Source: an uncultured Prevotella sp.
GTDB taxonomy: Bacteria; Bacteroidota; Bacteroidia; Bacteroidales; Bacteroidaceae
Direction of reading: 5' to 3'
Assembly: GCA_900547005.1 (NCBI GenBank)
Contig: URER01000014.1
Location: 1 to 52,035, forward strand
DNA: 52,035 nt
Part shown: positions 33,833 through 42,333 of the stretch, one piece after another
How the letters are laid out: each line of letters opens with the position of its first letter
How positions within the stretch are numbered: position 1 is the first letter of the stretch
The notes under the pieces: generated by a model
Told to the model about the DNA's origin: nothing
Databases searched by the model: none
The model's input: the letters and a program-made list of their open reading frames with translations, nothing else
Program-made: the position numbers and the translations under genes

Positions 33833-35197
33833 ATGAAGAAACTATATATAGAGACATACGGATGCCAGATGAATGTGGCAGACAGTGAGGTTGTTGCATC
33901 AATAATGCAGATGGCCGGATATGAGATGTGTGATAACGCTGACGAGGCCGACGCAATATTCCTGAACACCTGCTCGGTAAGGGAAAACGCCGAGAATAAG
34001 ATATTCAACCGATTAGAGGCTCTCCATGCCCTGCGCAAGCGCCGCGAGGAGCGTATGGCAAAGGAGGGAAAGACCGACACGTGTCCCGCGCTGATAATAG
34101 GCGTATTAGGCTGTATGGCCGAGCGCGTGCAGCAGGAACTCATCGACAACCATCATGTAGACCTGGTGGCCGGCCCCGACGCTTATCTTTCGCTGCCGGA
34201 GCTTGTCGCTTCGGTGGAAACGGGCAACAAGGCAATGAACGTTGAGCTTTCACTCACCGAGACTTATCGCAACATCGTGCCCCGTCGCATCGGCGGAAAC
34301 CGCATTGGCGGCTTCGTGAGCATCATGCGCGGATGCAACAATTTCTGCCATTACTGCATCGTGCCATACACCCGTGGACGTGAGCGTTCGCGCGATGTGG
34401 AGAGCATACTGCGTGAGGTGCGCGACCTGCGCGACCGCGGCTACAAGGAGGTGACGCTGCTCGGACAGAACGTTAATTCCTATATGGGCCACGATGAGGC
34501 AACGGGCAGCGATGTCGACTTTGCCGATTTGCTGCGCCGTGTGGCCGAAACGGCTCCCGAAATGCGTGTCCGTTTCACCACGTCCCACCCAAAAGACATG
34601 AGCGACAAGACCCTGCACGTCATCGCCGAGATGCCGAACGTGTGCAAGCAGATACACCTTCCGGTGCAAAGCGGGTCGGATAAGATATTGAAACTAATGA
34701 ACAGGAAGTACACGCGCGAGTGGTATCTCGACCGCGTAGCGGCCATCCGGCGCATCATTCCCGACTGCGGACTGAGCACAGACATCTTCGTTGGCTATCA
34801 CGACGAGACCGAGGAAGACCACAAGCTGTCGCTCTCGCTGATGCAGGAGGTGGGCTACGACTCGGCGTTTATGTTCAAATACAGCGAGCGACCGGGCACT
34901 TACGCCTCGAAGCACCTACCCGACAACGTCAGCGAGGAGGTGAAAATCCGCCGCCTCACCGAGCTTATCGACCTTCAGACGCACCTCAGTGCCGAGGCCA
35001 ACAAGCGCGATGAAGGCAAGGAGTTCACCGTCTTGGTGGAGAATTTCAGCAAGCGTTCGCGCGAGCAGCTGTGCGGACGGACGGAGCAGGGCAAGATGGT
35101 TGTCTTCGATAAGGGCAACCACCACATCGGCGAATTTGTGCGTGTGCGCATCACCGGGTCTACTTCTGCAACGCTTTTCGGCGAGGAAGTGGAATAA
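33833..35197 (+). CDS. miaB: tRNA-2-methylthio-N6-dimethylallyladenosine synthase
   Basis: Radical-SAM methylthiotransferase of 454 aa that adds the methylthio group to i6A37 in tRNA. The N-terminal UPF0004 domain has ETYGCQMNVADSEV, NTCSVRENAENK and GVLGCMAERVQQ, whose three Cys bind the auxiliary cluster. The radical-SAM domain carries RGCNNFCHYCIVPYTRGRE (CxxxCxxC). IHLPVQSGSDKILKLMNRKY is typical of MiaB, and a TRAM domain closes the C-terminus. Monocistronic, with its own terminator. Confidence 0.96.
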   Translation: MKKLYIETYGCQMNVADSEVVASIMQMAGYEMCDNADEADAIFLNTCSVRENAENKIFNRLEALHALRKRREERMAKEGKTDTCPALIIGVLGCMAERVQQELIDNHHVDLVAGPDAYLSLPELVASVETGNKAMNVELSLTETYRNIVPRRIGGNRIGGFVSIMRGCNNFCHYCIVPYTRGRERSRDVESILREVRDLRDRGYKEVTLLGQNVNSYMGHDEATGSDVDFADLLRRVAETAPEMRVRFTTSHPKDMSDKTLHVIAEMPNVCKQIHLPVQSGSDKILKLMNRKYTREWYLDRVAAIRRIIPDCGLSTDIFVGYHDETEEDHKLSLSLMQEVGYDSAFMFKYSERPGTYASKHLPDNVSEEVKIRRLTELIDLQTHLSAEANKRDEGKEFTVLVENFSKRSREQLCGRTEQGKMVVFDKGNHHIGEFVRVRITGSTSATLFGEEVE

Positions 35198-35199
35198 GA

Positions 35200-35272
35200 A
35201 AGAGGAGAGAAAAGAAAGGAAAGAGGAGAGAAAAGAGAGAAATGCTTTTTCGAAGGCATTTCTCTTTTTTTT
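35200..35272 (+). terminator. miaB terminator preceded by GAGGAGAGAAAAG repeat
   Basis: AGAGAAATGC (35236-35245) pairs with GCATTTCTCT (35256-35265), followed by seven T. The 30 nt upstream are an AAGAGGAGAGAAAAG purine repeat beginning right after the stop. Confidence 0.85.
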
Positions 35273-35357
35273 GTTGGTAGTCTCAATTGCTATTGTCTGA
35301 ACTCCGAAATTCCACATTTATACCTCTCAAATATGGAAATTCATAGACAAAACGACT

Positions 35358-36542
35358 TCAAAGCAATTCCATCGGACAATGACTAAGGAACTCCTCGGGT
35401 TTCATTCCACCCTCGCCCACCACAAGACTGCTGACGGGATGGAACATTTCCGTGAAGCGGCCCAAGCCTTTATTATATCTCTCGGAGTTGCTCTTCACCT
35501 CTATCGCCGCTATGCGGTCGCGCTTGCGGATGATATAATCGACCTCGTCATTGCCATCGCGCCAATAATACACATCATATCTGTGTTCGAAAGCCTGACT
35601 GACTATATACGCTCCAACGGCCGACTCGAACACGCGGCCCCACTCGCGACGGTCCGCCAAAGCCAACTTTATGCCCTTACCATTATATATACAGCGCAAA
35701 GCATTGTTGTAAACCTGAAACTTCGGAGGACTGGAACGACGGCGGGAATGGTCTATGGAGAATTTCTGAAGACCGGTTATCAATCCACTATCGCCCAAAA
35801 GATTGAGATAACCTGACAATGTGGTGGTATTGCCGGCATCCTGCAATGCTCCTGTCATCTTCGTCAGCGACACTATCTCGCCCGAATAAGCAGCCGCAAG
35901 CTCGAACGTCTGACGCAACAAAGCTGGTTTGCTAACGGGCGAATTGAGCAAAACGTCCTTGTTGATAGTCGAGTCTATGATGGCACTCTCCACGTAACTA
36001 CTCCATCGCTCCTCGTCGTTCATCAAGGAAGCGGCACCCGGATAAGCCCCGTAATAGATATATTCGTCGAGCGAAACACCGAAGGCATCGCGCATTTCGG
36101 GATACGTCCAGTGCGAAAGTCCTATCACCTCGAAGCGTCCCATCAGCGATTCTGACAGTCCTTTTTCAAGCAACACGCGCGAAGAACCAAGCAGCACGGC
36201 CTTTATCGAGACATCATTCATCGTGTCGGCGTCCCATTCTTTCTTTATCACCTCACTCCAGTTGCGTATCTTCTGTATCTCGTCGATGACCAATATAAAA
36301 TCGGAGAGATGCTGTTGACGCATCTGCGAACGTGCCGTATTCCAGCAATCGCTCACCCACGAGCTTTGCGTTGCCGGCACGTTATCGGCAGAAAAAAACA
36401 GATATGGCTTGTTTATATCGGTCAAAACCTGCTTCACGAGCGTTGTTTTGCCCACTTGCCGCGGTCCCATTATCACTTGAATGAACTTCCGCGGCTCATC
36501 CAACCGCTGCATAACTGTTTGATATTGAACCCTTTTCAGCAT
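35358..36542 (-). CDS. ATP-binding protein, AAA_14 + DUF4143
   Basis: 394 aa. An N-terminal P-loop domain (VIMGPRQVGKTTLVKQVL, Walker B ILVIDEIQKI, then KAVLLGSSRVLL) is followed by DUF4143 from about 190. The C-terminal part holds a PD-(D/E)XK-like pattern, NDEVDYIIRKRDRIAAIEVK. Such ATPases are common and multicopy in Bacteroidota and archaea; function is unresolved. It is oriented against miaB. Its leader carries two tandem perfect inverted repeats (36575-36620) just below a consensus promoter, so it is probably repressed by a specific regulator. Confidence 0.87.
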   Translation of the reverse strand: MLKRVQYQTVMQRLDEPRKFIQVIMGPRQVGKTTLVKQVLTDINKPYLFFSADNVPATQSSWVSDCWNTARSQMRQQHLSDFILVIDEIQKIRNWSEVIKKEWDADTMNDVSIKAVLLGSSRVLLEKGLSESLMGRFEVIGLSHWTYPEMRDAFGVSLDEYIYYGAYPGAASLMNDEERWSSYVESAIIDSTINKDVLLNSPVSKPALLRQTFELAAAYSGEIVSLTKMTGALQDAGNTTTLSGYLNLLGDSGLITGLQKFSIDHSRRRSSPPKFQVYNNALRCIYNGKGIKLALADRREWGRVFESAVGAYIVSQAFEHRYDVYYWRDGNDEVDYIIRKRDRIAAIEVKSNSERYNKGLGRFTEMFHPVSSLVVGEGGMKPEEFLSHCPMELL

Positions 36543-36574
36543 ATCTCACTTTCCTTTTTCCTTTATCTTCAGAA

Positions 36575-36620
36575 ATTTACTCAGTCCGTTGAGTAAATTT
36601 ACTCAGCCCATTGAGTAAAT
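36575..36620. promoter_or_regulatory. Two tandem inverted repeats in the leader of the DUF4143 gene
   Basis: ATTTACTCA-N6-TGAGTAAAT occurs twice (36575-36598 and 36597-36620), with perfect 9-bp arms and 22-bp spacing. It lies between the promoter (36635-36665) and the ATG (36542). The ACTCAGCCC/TGAGTAA text resembles the unit of the three 22-bp arrays. Confidence 0.75.
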
Positions 36621-36634
36621 CCAAATTACTTTTG

Positions 36635-36665
36635 CAAATATATAATAATTCTTTGAAAACACAAA
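36635..36665 (-). promoter_or_regulatory. Promoter of the DUF4143 ATPase gene
   Basis: Minus-strand TTTG (CAAA 36662-36665), 19-nt gap, TATATTTG (36635-36642): a full consensus match. Confidence 0.75.
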
Positions 36666-37581
36666 GTAAAAGAGTTGAAAGTTTCAAGTTGCTAACTTTT
36701 CATATTTATAAGGTATTGGATTAGTTCGCGTGCTCATAAACTTCACAAGCTCATCAGCTTCTCAGTCTTCACTCTTAGTTCTTCGTTCTTCATTCAACTG
36801 GTATCTCTCCGACCTCATAACCTTATAATTTCATAACCTAAAAAAGCGGTTTTACGAATCATTTTTGTCAATTTTATTTACCAAATTCAGCCCCCTGAGA
36901 ATTTGATTCTTTCGTGCTAACGAGTGTTAAATATAGGTCCCGTTACTCATTTCTGACGATTTTCCAGCCTCAAAAATCCAAATTCAAAACTCCAAATTCG
37001 TAACTCAAAATTCCAAAACGGCCTCCGTTAGGAAAAAAGAGAGTCGATTTTTGTCGAAATTTGATGTCCCTGAAAACACGGGAAAATGACGAAATCAGGC
37101 GATTTAACGTTTGTTAGCTTTCAAAAGTGGCACTTTTAGAGTGCGTTTTAGGCCGTTTTGTAGTGCAACGGAGGCTCCGTTGAAGGCTAAAAGTGGCTCC
37201 GTTGGCGTCTAACGGAGCCTCCGTTGCAATGTGACGGGGCTTTTTTGAGCTTCTAAAACGGGTGTTTTGGGGAGAAAATAGGATAAAGATTTGATAATCA
37301 GGGATTTAGCTTAAAATTGGCTAAAATGCCGTATTTTCGCGTTTTTTCGAGCAAGTGAGAGTTTGATTCAAAATACATCGAGTTTTCAAAGGATGTTTGT
37401 AAAAATTTTTCAAAGATTATCTTATAAAAAATCCGGTATATTTCAGCCGGCCTTAAAGAGCCAGTTTCGAATCCACCTAAAACCTTGCACATTCATACGA
37501 ATTTCTCCCTCCGAAGCCAGGAGGTTTAAACAAAAACGAAATAAACATGAAGCAACGGTCTTATATTAATAAAAAAACGAG
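36666..37581. other. Gene-free AT-rich spacer with degenerate repeats
   Basis: It contains low-complexity strings: CTTAGTTCTTCGTTCTTC near 36774, CTCATAACCTTATAATTTC near 36816, and CAAAACTCCAAATTCG near 36983. It also holds the CTCCGTT palindrome cluster (37166-37225). No supported gene. Its composition changes toward the restriction-modification genes. Confidence 0.5.
37166..37225. repeat. CTCCGTT palindrome cluster
   Basis: CAACGGAGGCTCCGTTG (37166-37182) is an 8-bp inverted repeat around one base. AACGGAGCCTCCGTT (37211-37225) is a second, and GGCTCCGTTGG (37195-37205) is a half-site between them. Another half-site, GCCTCCGTTAGG, lies at 37021-37032. Confidence 0.75.
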
Positions 37582-37589
37582 TAATTTTG
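37582..37589 (+). promoter_or_regulatory. -7 box of the restriction-modification genes
   Basis: TAATTTTG ends 4 nt before the methyltransferase ATG, suggesting a leaderless mRNA. The upstream element is not clear. Confidence 0.5.
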
Positions 37590-37593
37590 CACT

Positions 37594-38595
37594 ATGTATA
37601 GAAAATATATAAACGAAACATTGTGTCCCAAGATTACCGAACCGGCAAAGGTCATCGATCTTTTTGCTGGTTGTGGTGGTCTGTCTTTAGGTTTCGAAGC
37701 TGCCGGATATGAAACCATCGGCTATGAACTGGAAGAAGCCGCAGTCGATACTTATAACAAAAACTTGAACGGAACCTGCCATCTTCAGAAATTGGAAGTA
37801 GGGTTTAAATACCCAAAGGCAGACATTGTGATTGGCGGTCCTCCCTGCCAGCCTTTCAGTGTTTTCGGCAAACAAAAAGGGATGGAAGATGCACGGGATG
37901 GTTTCCCTGTTTTCATTGATGCCATCAAACAGATACAGCCGAAAGTGTTCCTGTTCGAAAATGTTCGCAACCTGGCATATTCCCACAAATGGTATTTCAA
38001 TCTTATCAAAGCTGAACTTAGCAAATTAGGCTACATCATAGATTTCCGTTGCTTAAATGCGGTAAACTATGGTGTTCCACAAAATCGGGAAAGAATGATT
38101 GTTGTAGGACACAAATCTTCATTTCATTACCCTGTTGCTCAAAAAAGCAAAGTTACAGTAGGTGAAGCCATCGGAGACTTGATTGACACCGTAGAAGATG
38201 AAAGTAAGATTCTGACCCCAAGACAAGATAAATACATTGCTGTGTACGAAAAGAAATCCGCCTGCATCAATCCACGTGATTTATATCCCGACAAACCGGC
38301 ACGCACTTTAACCTGCCGTAACCTTGCAGGTTGTACAAGCGATATGCAACGAGTAAGACTAAAAGACGGAAGACGACGACGATTGGTAGTAAGGGAAGCC
38401 GCACGACTTCAAAGTTTTCCGGATTGGTTCAATTTTGAAGGTTCAGAAATTAAACAATATAACCAAATAGGTAATGCCGTTCCTCCATTGTTGGCATATC
38501 AGTTGGCTTTAAAAATTAAAGAGACTTACTCCCTGCCAGCAATGAGTAACGAAGAAATCAAGAAAAAGACAATACCTTTATCATTATTCGATTAA
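37594..38595 (+). CDS. DNA (cytosine-5-)-methyltransferase of a type II RM system
   Basis: 333 aa with all C5-methyltransferase motifs in order: motif I VIDLFAGCGGLSLGFEAAGYE shortened to DLFAGCGG (22-29), motif IV GGPPCQPFS with catalytic Cys85, motif VI FENVRNL (E122), motif VIII QNRERMIVVG and motif X QIGNAVPPLLAYQLA. The region between VIII and IX is short, so the target-recognition domain is small. It protects DNA from the endonuclease encoded 2 nt downstream. AT-richer codon use than the neighbours points to horizontal acquisition. The recognition sequence cannot be read from the protein. Confidence 0.94.
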   Translation: MYRKYINETLCPKITEPAKVIDLFAGCGGLSLGFEAAGYETIGYELEEAAVDTYNKNLNGTCHLQKLEVGFKYPKADIVIGGPPCQPFSVFGKQKGMEDARDGFPVFIDAIKQIQPKVFLFENVRNLAYSHKWYFNLIKAELSKLGYIIDFRCLNAVNYGVPQNRERMIVVGHKSSFHYPVAQKSKVTVGEAIGDLIDTVEDESKILTPRQDKYIAVYEKKSACINPRDLYPDKPARTLTCRNLAGCTSDMQRVRLKDGRRRRLVVREAARLQSFPDWFNFEGSEIKQYNQIGNAVPPLLAYQLALKIKETYSLPAMSNEEIKKKTIPLSLFD

Positions 38596-38597
38596 AT

Positions 38598-39590
38598 ATG
38601 GAAATAAAATTAACTGGAAACAAAACAAGCAAGGTTAAGAAACTAATTTTCTCCATGCTGGATATATTGGGAGAAGTCGGAATTCCTTTAGACGAAACAC
38701 CCCGAAGACTTGAAAGAATGGCTATGGCTTGTTTAGCTGTTGGACATATCAAATCAAGCTTTCAAGAAGCAAAATCTGCCGATGATGAATGTTTCTTAAT
38801 TACAAGAGAAATTATCACTTTTGAAAACAAGCACTATCGTGAAGAGATTTCATCTGGTTCTTATGATGATATCCGACGTAAAGACTTACTCTATCCCGTT
38901 CAAGCAGGTATTGTACTCAATTCGTCAGCATTTGACGCACAAGCTACCAATAACCCGACACGAGGATATGCACTGAATCCGTTGTTTACCAAGTTACTGA
39001 AAAGTTATGGAACTCTACAATGGAAAAATGAACTGGGAATATATAAAGAGCAAGTAAAACTTCTGAAAGAAGAGCTCGAAAGAAAGCGTAACTTGGAAAA
39101 AATTCCTGTCAAGTTACCATCAGGGACAGACTTACTTCTATCCGCAGGAGAACACAATGTACTCCAGAAACATATAGTTGAGGACTTCTTGTCAAGATTT
39201 GGTATGGGAGCTGAGGTCTTATATATAGGTGACACTTCAAACAAATACCTTTATAAGAATGAAGAAGTATTGGATCAAATCGGATTCTTCACATTAGAGC
39301 ATGAAGAATTGCCTGATGTTGTGGCTTACTGCAAGGAAAAGAATCTCTTGTTCCTAATTGAAGCAGTACATAGTGCTGGCCCAATGGATGAAATTCGAGT
39401 AATGAAGCTAAAAAAGCAAATGGAGAACTGTACTGCAACTCCCATTTTTATCACGACATTCTTAAATAAAAAGGAATTCAGAAAATGGGTTACAGACATT
39501 GCTTGGGAATCAGAAGTCTGGATAGCAGACACCCCCGAACATATGATTCATTTCAACGGATACAAATTCCTTGAAATACATAAAGAATAA
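38598..39590 (+). CDS. BsuBI/PstI-family type II restriction endonuclease
   Basis: 330 aa. The N-terminal helical domain (about 1-150, GIPLDETPRRLERMAMACLA, NNPTRGYALNPLF) resembles the winged-helix half of the family. The C-terminal catalytic domain carries LPDVVAY (D240) and LFLIEAVHSAGPMDE (E255), ending in VMKLKKQ, the PD-(D/E)XK-type site typical of BsuBI/PstI. It is probably co-transcribed with the methyltransferase. The characterised BsuBI and PstI partners are adenine methyltransferases, whereas this one sits with a C5-cytosine enzyme, so its site may not be CTGCAG. AT-rich like its partner. Confidence 0.88.
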   Translation: MEIKLTGNKTSKVKKLIFSMLDILGEVGIPLDETPRRLERMAMACLAVGHIKSSFQEAKSADDECFLITREIITFENKHYREEISSGSYDDIRRKDLLYPVQAGIVLNSSAFDAQATNNPTRGYALNPLFTKLLKSYGTLQWKNELGIYKEQVKLLKEELERKRNLEKIPVKLPSGTDLLLSAGEHNVLQKHIVEDFLSRFGMGAEVLYIGDTSNKYLYKNEEVLDQIGFFTLEHEELPDVVAYCKEKNLLFLIEAVHSAGPMDEIRVMKLKKQMENCTATPIFITTFLNKKEFRKWVTDIAWESEVWIADTPEHMIHFNGYKFLEIHKE

Positions 39591-39637
39591 AATATTTTAA
39601 CTATGTTTTTACACATATGTATTATCATAAATAAAAA

Positions 39638-39673
39638 TAGCCAAGCTTTTTGAACAATCAAGGAGTTTGGCTA
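39638..39673 (+). terminator. Terminator after the restriction endonuclease
   Basis: TAGCCAA (39638-39644) and TTGGCTA (39667-39673) form a stem followed by CTTTTGT. Moderate strength. Confidence 0.55.
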
Positions 39674-39818
39674 CTTTTGTATCAGAGTTGTTTTACTAAG
39701 CATAATGCAGAAAATTGGTGCAATATCTAAGTTACCAAATCGTTACCAACGACTTTCCACTAAAGCATCCGACATTTGTGTATCAAGCAGATACGGAATA
39801 ATTGACTATCTTATTAAA

Positions 39819-39851
39819 ATTCTTTCCAATGTTTGAAAGATTGGAAAGAAT
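39819..39851. repeat. 12-bp perfect inverted repeat between the RM genes and the rpoN operon
   Basis: ATTCTTTCCAAT (39819-39830) and ATTGGAAAGAAT (39840-39851) are separated by 9 nt. There is no T-run, so this is more like a binding site or element end than a terminator. Confidence 0.7.
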
Positions 39852-39936
39852 TGGAATGTTTTATGCCTTTCCTTTTTGTGCATCGAATATCTTGTGCTTT
39901 ATATGAAAAAAATGAGCGTTTAACAGATAAATATCT

Positions 39937-40010
39937 TATCTTTGCATAAAATAGGCTGCGCCTCAGCAATTTAGAGTAAACTCTATTGCATTCGGCTTGC
40001 ACTATCTTTG
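39937..40010 (+). promoter_or_regulatory. Two -7 boxes upstream of the unknown gene/rpoN operon
   Basis: TATCTTTG at 39937-39944 and at 40003-40010, each inside the repeated string ATCTTTGCATAA, 66 bp apart. The second is 27 nt from the ATG at 40038. Neither has a perfect TTTG 19-20 nt upstream. Confidence 0.5.
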
Positions 40011-40037
40011 CATAAGAGAATAATAACAATAAGAAAT

Positions 40038-40730
40038 ATGGCGATACATCCTTTATGGTCGGACGAATACTGGCTGCTGCTCATGCAGGTGTTCATGAAA
40101 AAGCCGGTGGGCATGAAACCTCTCTACTCTAAGGCACTCGTTGACCTTAGTATTGAGCTGCATATCCCGCCGCAAGTACTGTATGAACAGATGTTCAGAC
40201 TGAGACGGGCAGACTCGCCGCAGTTGGAGCTGTTGCACAAGACGTATGGAGGCAACCCGAGAAAACTGAAAAAGGAAACGGAGAGAATCAGAAGGATGAG
40301 GGGATTCGGCAACGGGGGCGCTTTCTACGACGGCGTGGAGGTGCGCGAGTCGTTTGAGCGCGACTTCCGGCCGATAGACCTTGACGAGACTGACGGGTTC
40401 GGAGCTGCACCCGTGCAGAAAGCCAACGAACAGCGGCTCATGCCGACAATGATTATATTGATTCTCGACCTGTACTTCCGACTGACGCCGATTACAATGG
40501 TGGAGGAGACACCGGAGATTGTGGAACTGGCAAGACTGATGCGCGTCAGTGCCTCGACGGTTGTGGAGGTGATGGAGGTGCTGAAATTCTGCGACCCGTA
40601 TCTGAACCGCGCCGACTTCATGATTTCTCCACTGGTAGAGCCGTGTCAGGAGGTGTGGAACCGCTTCGGAAATGACAATCCGGAGAAATTATCATCGCTC
40701 GCAGCACAATTAAAGGAATATTTCAAGTAG
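40038..40730 (+). CDS. Conserved-looking hypothetical protein upstream of rpoN
   Basis: 230 aa, soluble, no signal peptide. It starts MAIHPLWSDEYWLLLMQVF; the earlier in-frame TTG at 40008 lies in the promoter box and is rejected. The N-terminal part is helical (ALVDLSIELHIPPQVLYEQMFRL), followed by a basic stretch (RKLKKETERIRRMRGFGNGG). A second half (TMIILILDLYFRL...VELARLMRVSASTVVEVMEVL) contains a helix-turn-helix-like segment around SASTVVEVMEVLK. I do not recognise the family. The spacer to rpoN is about 105 nt with its own TAATTTTG boxes. A nucleic-acid-binding role is only a guess. Confidence 0.75.
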   Translation: MAIHPLWSDEYWLLLMQVFMKKPVGMKPLYSKALVDLSIELHIPPQVLYEQMFRLRRADSPQLELLHKTYGGNPRKLKKETERIRRMRGFGNGGAFYDGVEVRESFERDFRPIDLDETDGFGAAPVQKANEQRLMPTMIILILDLYFRLTPITMVEETPEIVELARLMRVSASTVVEVMEVLKFCDPYLNRADFMISPLVEPCQEVWNRFGNDNPEKLSSLAAQLKEYFK

Positions 40731-40746
40731 GGTCAGAATAATTTTG

Positions 40747-40754
40747 TAATTTTG
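40747..40754 (+). promoter_or_regulatory. Candidate -7 box of rpoN
   Basis: TAATTTTG at 40747-40754, preceded by a second overlapping TAATTTTG at 40739-40746. The leader to the rpoN ATG is about 80 nt. Confidence 0.45.
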
Positions 40755-40835
40755 CAACGCAATAACACGTGAGGGCTGCACCTTAATTATATATAAAGGT
40801 TCGCCCCCACCCCACTCGGACAAGGACAAAAAGGT

Positions 40836-42329
40836 ATGGCTCAGGAACTCACTCAGATTCAAACGCAGCAGCAACAGCAGGTGCAGCGGCTCTCACAGCA
40901 ACAGATGTTGCAGGTGAAGTTGCTGGAAATGCCTCTGACCGAACTTGAGCAGAACATCGCGGCCGAGCTGGACGACAATCCGGCATTAGAGGAACTGCGG
41001 GAGGAGGGTGCAGAAATGGAAGACAACACGCTGGATGCGGAACACGAGGAGGAGGATTTTGAGGCGCAGACAGAACGTGAGGAACGCGAAGATGCGCTTG
41101 ACTCTGCACTCGAAGGACTGGGCCGCGACGACGAGATGCCGGAATACCGCGGGGGCACGGGAGGACAGGACAGTGCCGACTACGAGGAGATTGTCTACGG
41201 AGACACGACATCTTTCTATGACAAGATGAACGAGCAGGTGGCCGAGCACGACCTCACGGAGCAGCAGAAACAGATAATGGAGTATCTGATCGGTTCGCTC
41301 GATGATGACGGCCTGCTGCGCAAGGATCTCGATACGATAGCCGATGAGCTGGCGATATACCACGGGATGGACTGCTCGAAAGAGGATATTACAGAGGTGC
41401 TGCATATATTACAGGACTTCGACCCGGCGGGAATAGGCGCGCAGTCGCTGCAAGAGTGTCTGCTGTTGCAGATTGATCGCAAGGACAACTCGCGGCTGAA
41501 GGAGCTGATGCGCTGTGTGATAGCCGATTACTTCGATGAGTTCAAGAAGAAACATTGGCACAAGATAAAGGCAGGACTCGCCCTGAGCGACATCCAAGCG
41601 GAAGCGTTGGAGGCGGAAATCCGCAAGTTGAACCCGAAGCCGGGAGCCTCGATGGGTGAGACATTGGGAAGAAACACGCAACAAATTACGCCCGATTTCA
41701 TCGTTGACACGGCCGACAACGGCACCGTAACGTTCACCCTGAATCAGGGAAACATACCGGAACTGTTCGTGTCGCGCACGTTCGCCGATATGGTGGACTC
41801 TTACCGCAGCAACAAGGAGGGCATGAACCGCCAAGAAAAGGAGGCGTTGCTCTACGCAAAAGGCAAGGTGGACCGGGCGCGCGGATTCATAGAGGCAATC
41901 AGACAACGCCGCCATTCGCTCTATCTCACGATGAAAGCCATCATAGAATGGCAGATAAAGTTCTTCCGCGAAGGCGACGAGAGCGATTTGCGGCCGATGA
42001 TTCTGAAGGACATCTCGGACAAGACGGGACTTGACATCAGCACCGTGTCACGCGTGAGCAACATAAAATACGCGCAGACGAAATGGGGAACGTTCCCCCT
42101 GCGCTTCTTCTTCAGCGACGGATATACCACAAATGACGGCGAGACTATGTCGACGCGCAAGATAAAGATAATGCTGAAGGAAATCATAGACAAAGAGGAC
42201 AAGGCGAAACCGATGAGCGACGAGCTGCTGACAAGGATTATGGCGGAACGCGGATTCCCGATAGCACGACGCACGGTGGCGAAGTATCGCGAACAGATGG
42301 GCATCCCGGTGGCCCGGCTGAGGAAGTAG
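40836..42329 (+). CDS. rpoN: RNA polymerase sigma-54 factor
   Basis: 497 aa. Region I is the Gln-rich activator-interacting N-terminus (QQQQQVQRLSQQQMLQVKLL to MPLTELEQNIAAEL). Acidic region II (about 50-130) follows, then the core-binding domain (DLTEQQKQIMEYLIGSLDDDG). The DNA-binding part has DISDKTGLDISTVSRVSNIKY as a helix-turn-helix and the RpoN box ARRTVAKYRE near the end. It directs RNA polymerase to -24/-12 promoters that need an AAA+ activator. The PAP2-like gene starts 4 nt after its stop, so they are co-transcribed. Confidence 0.96.
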   Translation: MAQELTQIQTQQQQQVQRLSQQQMLQVKLLEMPLTELEQNIAAELDDNPALEELREEGAEMEDNTLDAEHEEEDFEAQTEREEREDALDSALEGLGRDDEMPEYRGGTGGQDSADYEEIVYGDTTSFYDKMNEQVAEHDLTEQQKQIMEYLIGSLDDDGLLRKDLDTIADELAIYHGMDCSKEDITEVLHILQDFDPAGIGAQSLQECLLLQIDRKDNSRLKELMRCVIADYFDEFKKKHWHKIKAGLALSDIQAEALEAEIRKLNPKPGASMGETLGRNTQQITPDFIVDTADNGTVTFTLNQGNIPELFVSRTFADMVDSYRSNKEGMNRQEKEALLYAKGKVDRARGFIEAIRQRRHSLYLTMKAIIEWQIKFFREGDESDLRPMILKDISDKTGLDISTVSRVSNIKYAQTKWGTFPLRFFFSDGYTTNDGETMSTRKIKIMLKEIIDKEDKAKPMSDELLTRIMAERGFPIARRTVAKYREQMGIPVARLRK

Positions 42330-42333
42330 AAAG

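Noticed and set aside
39690..39790. tRNA or integration site next to the RM genes
   Set aside because: Could not fold a cloverleaf or find matching direct repeats at the two edges.
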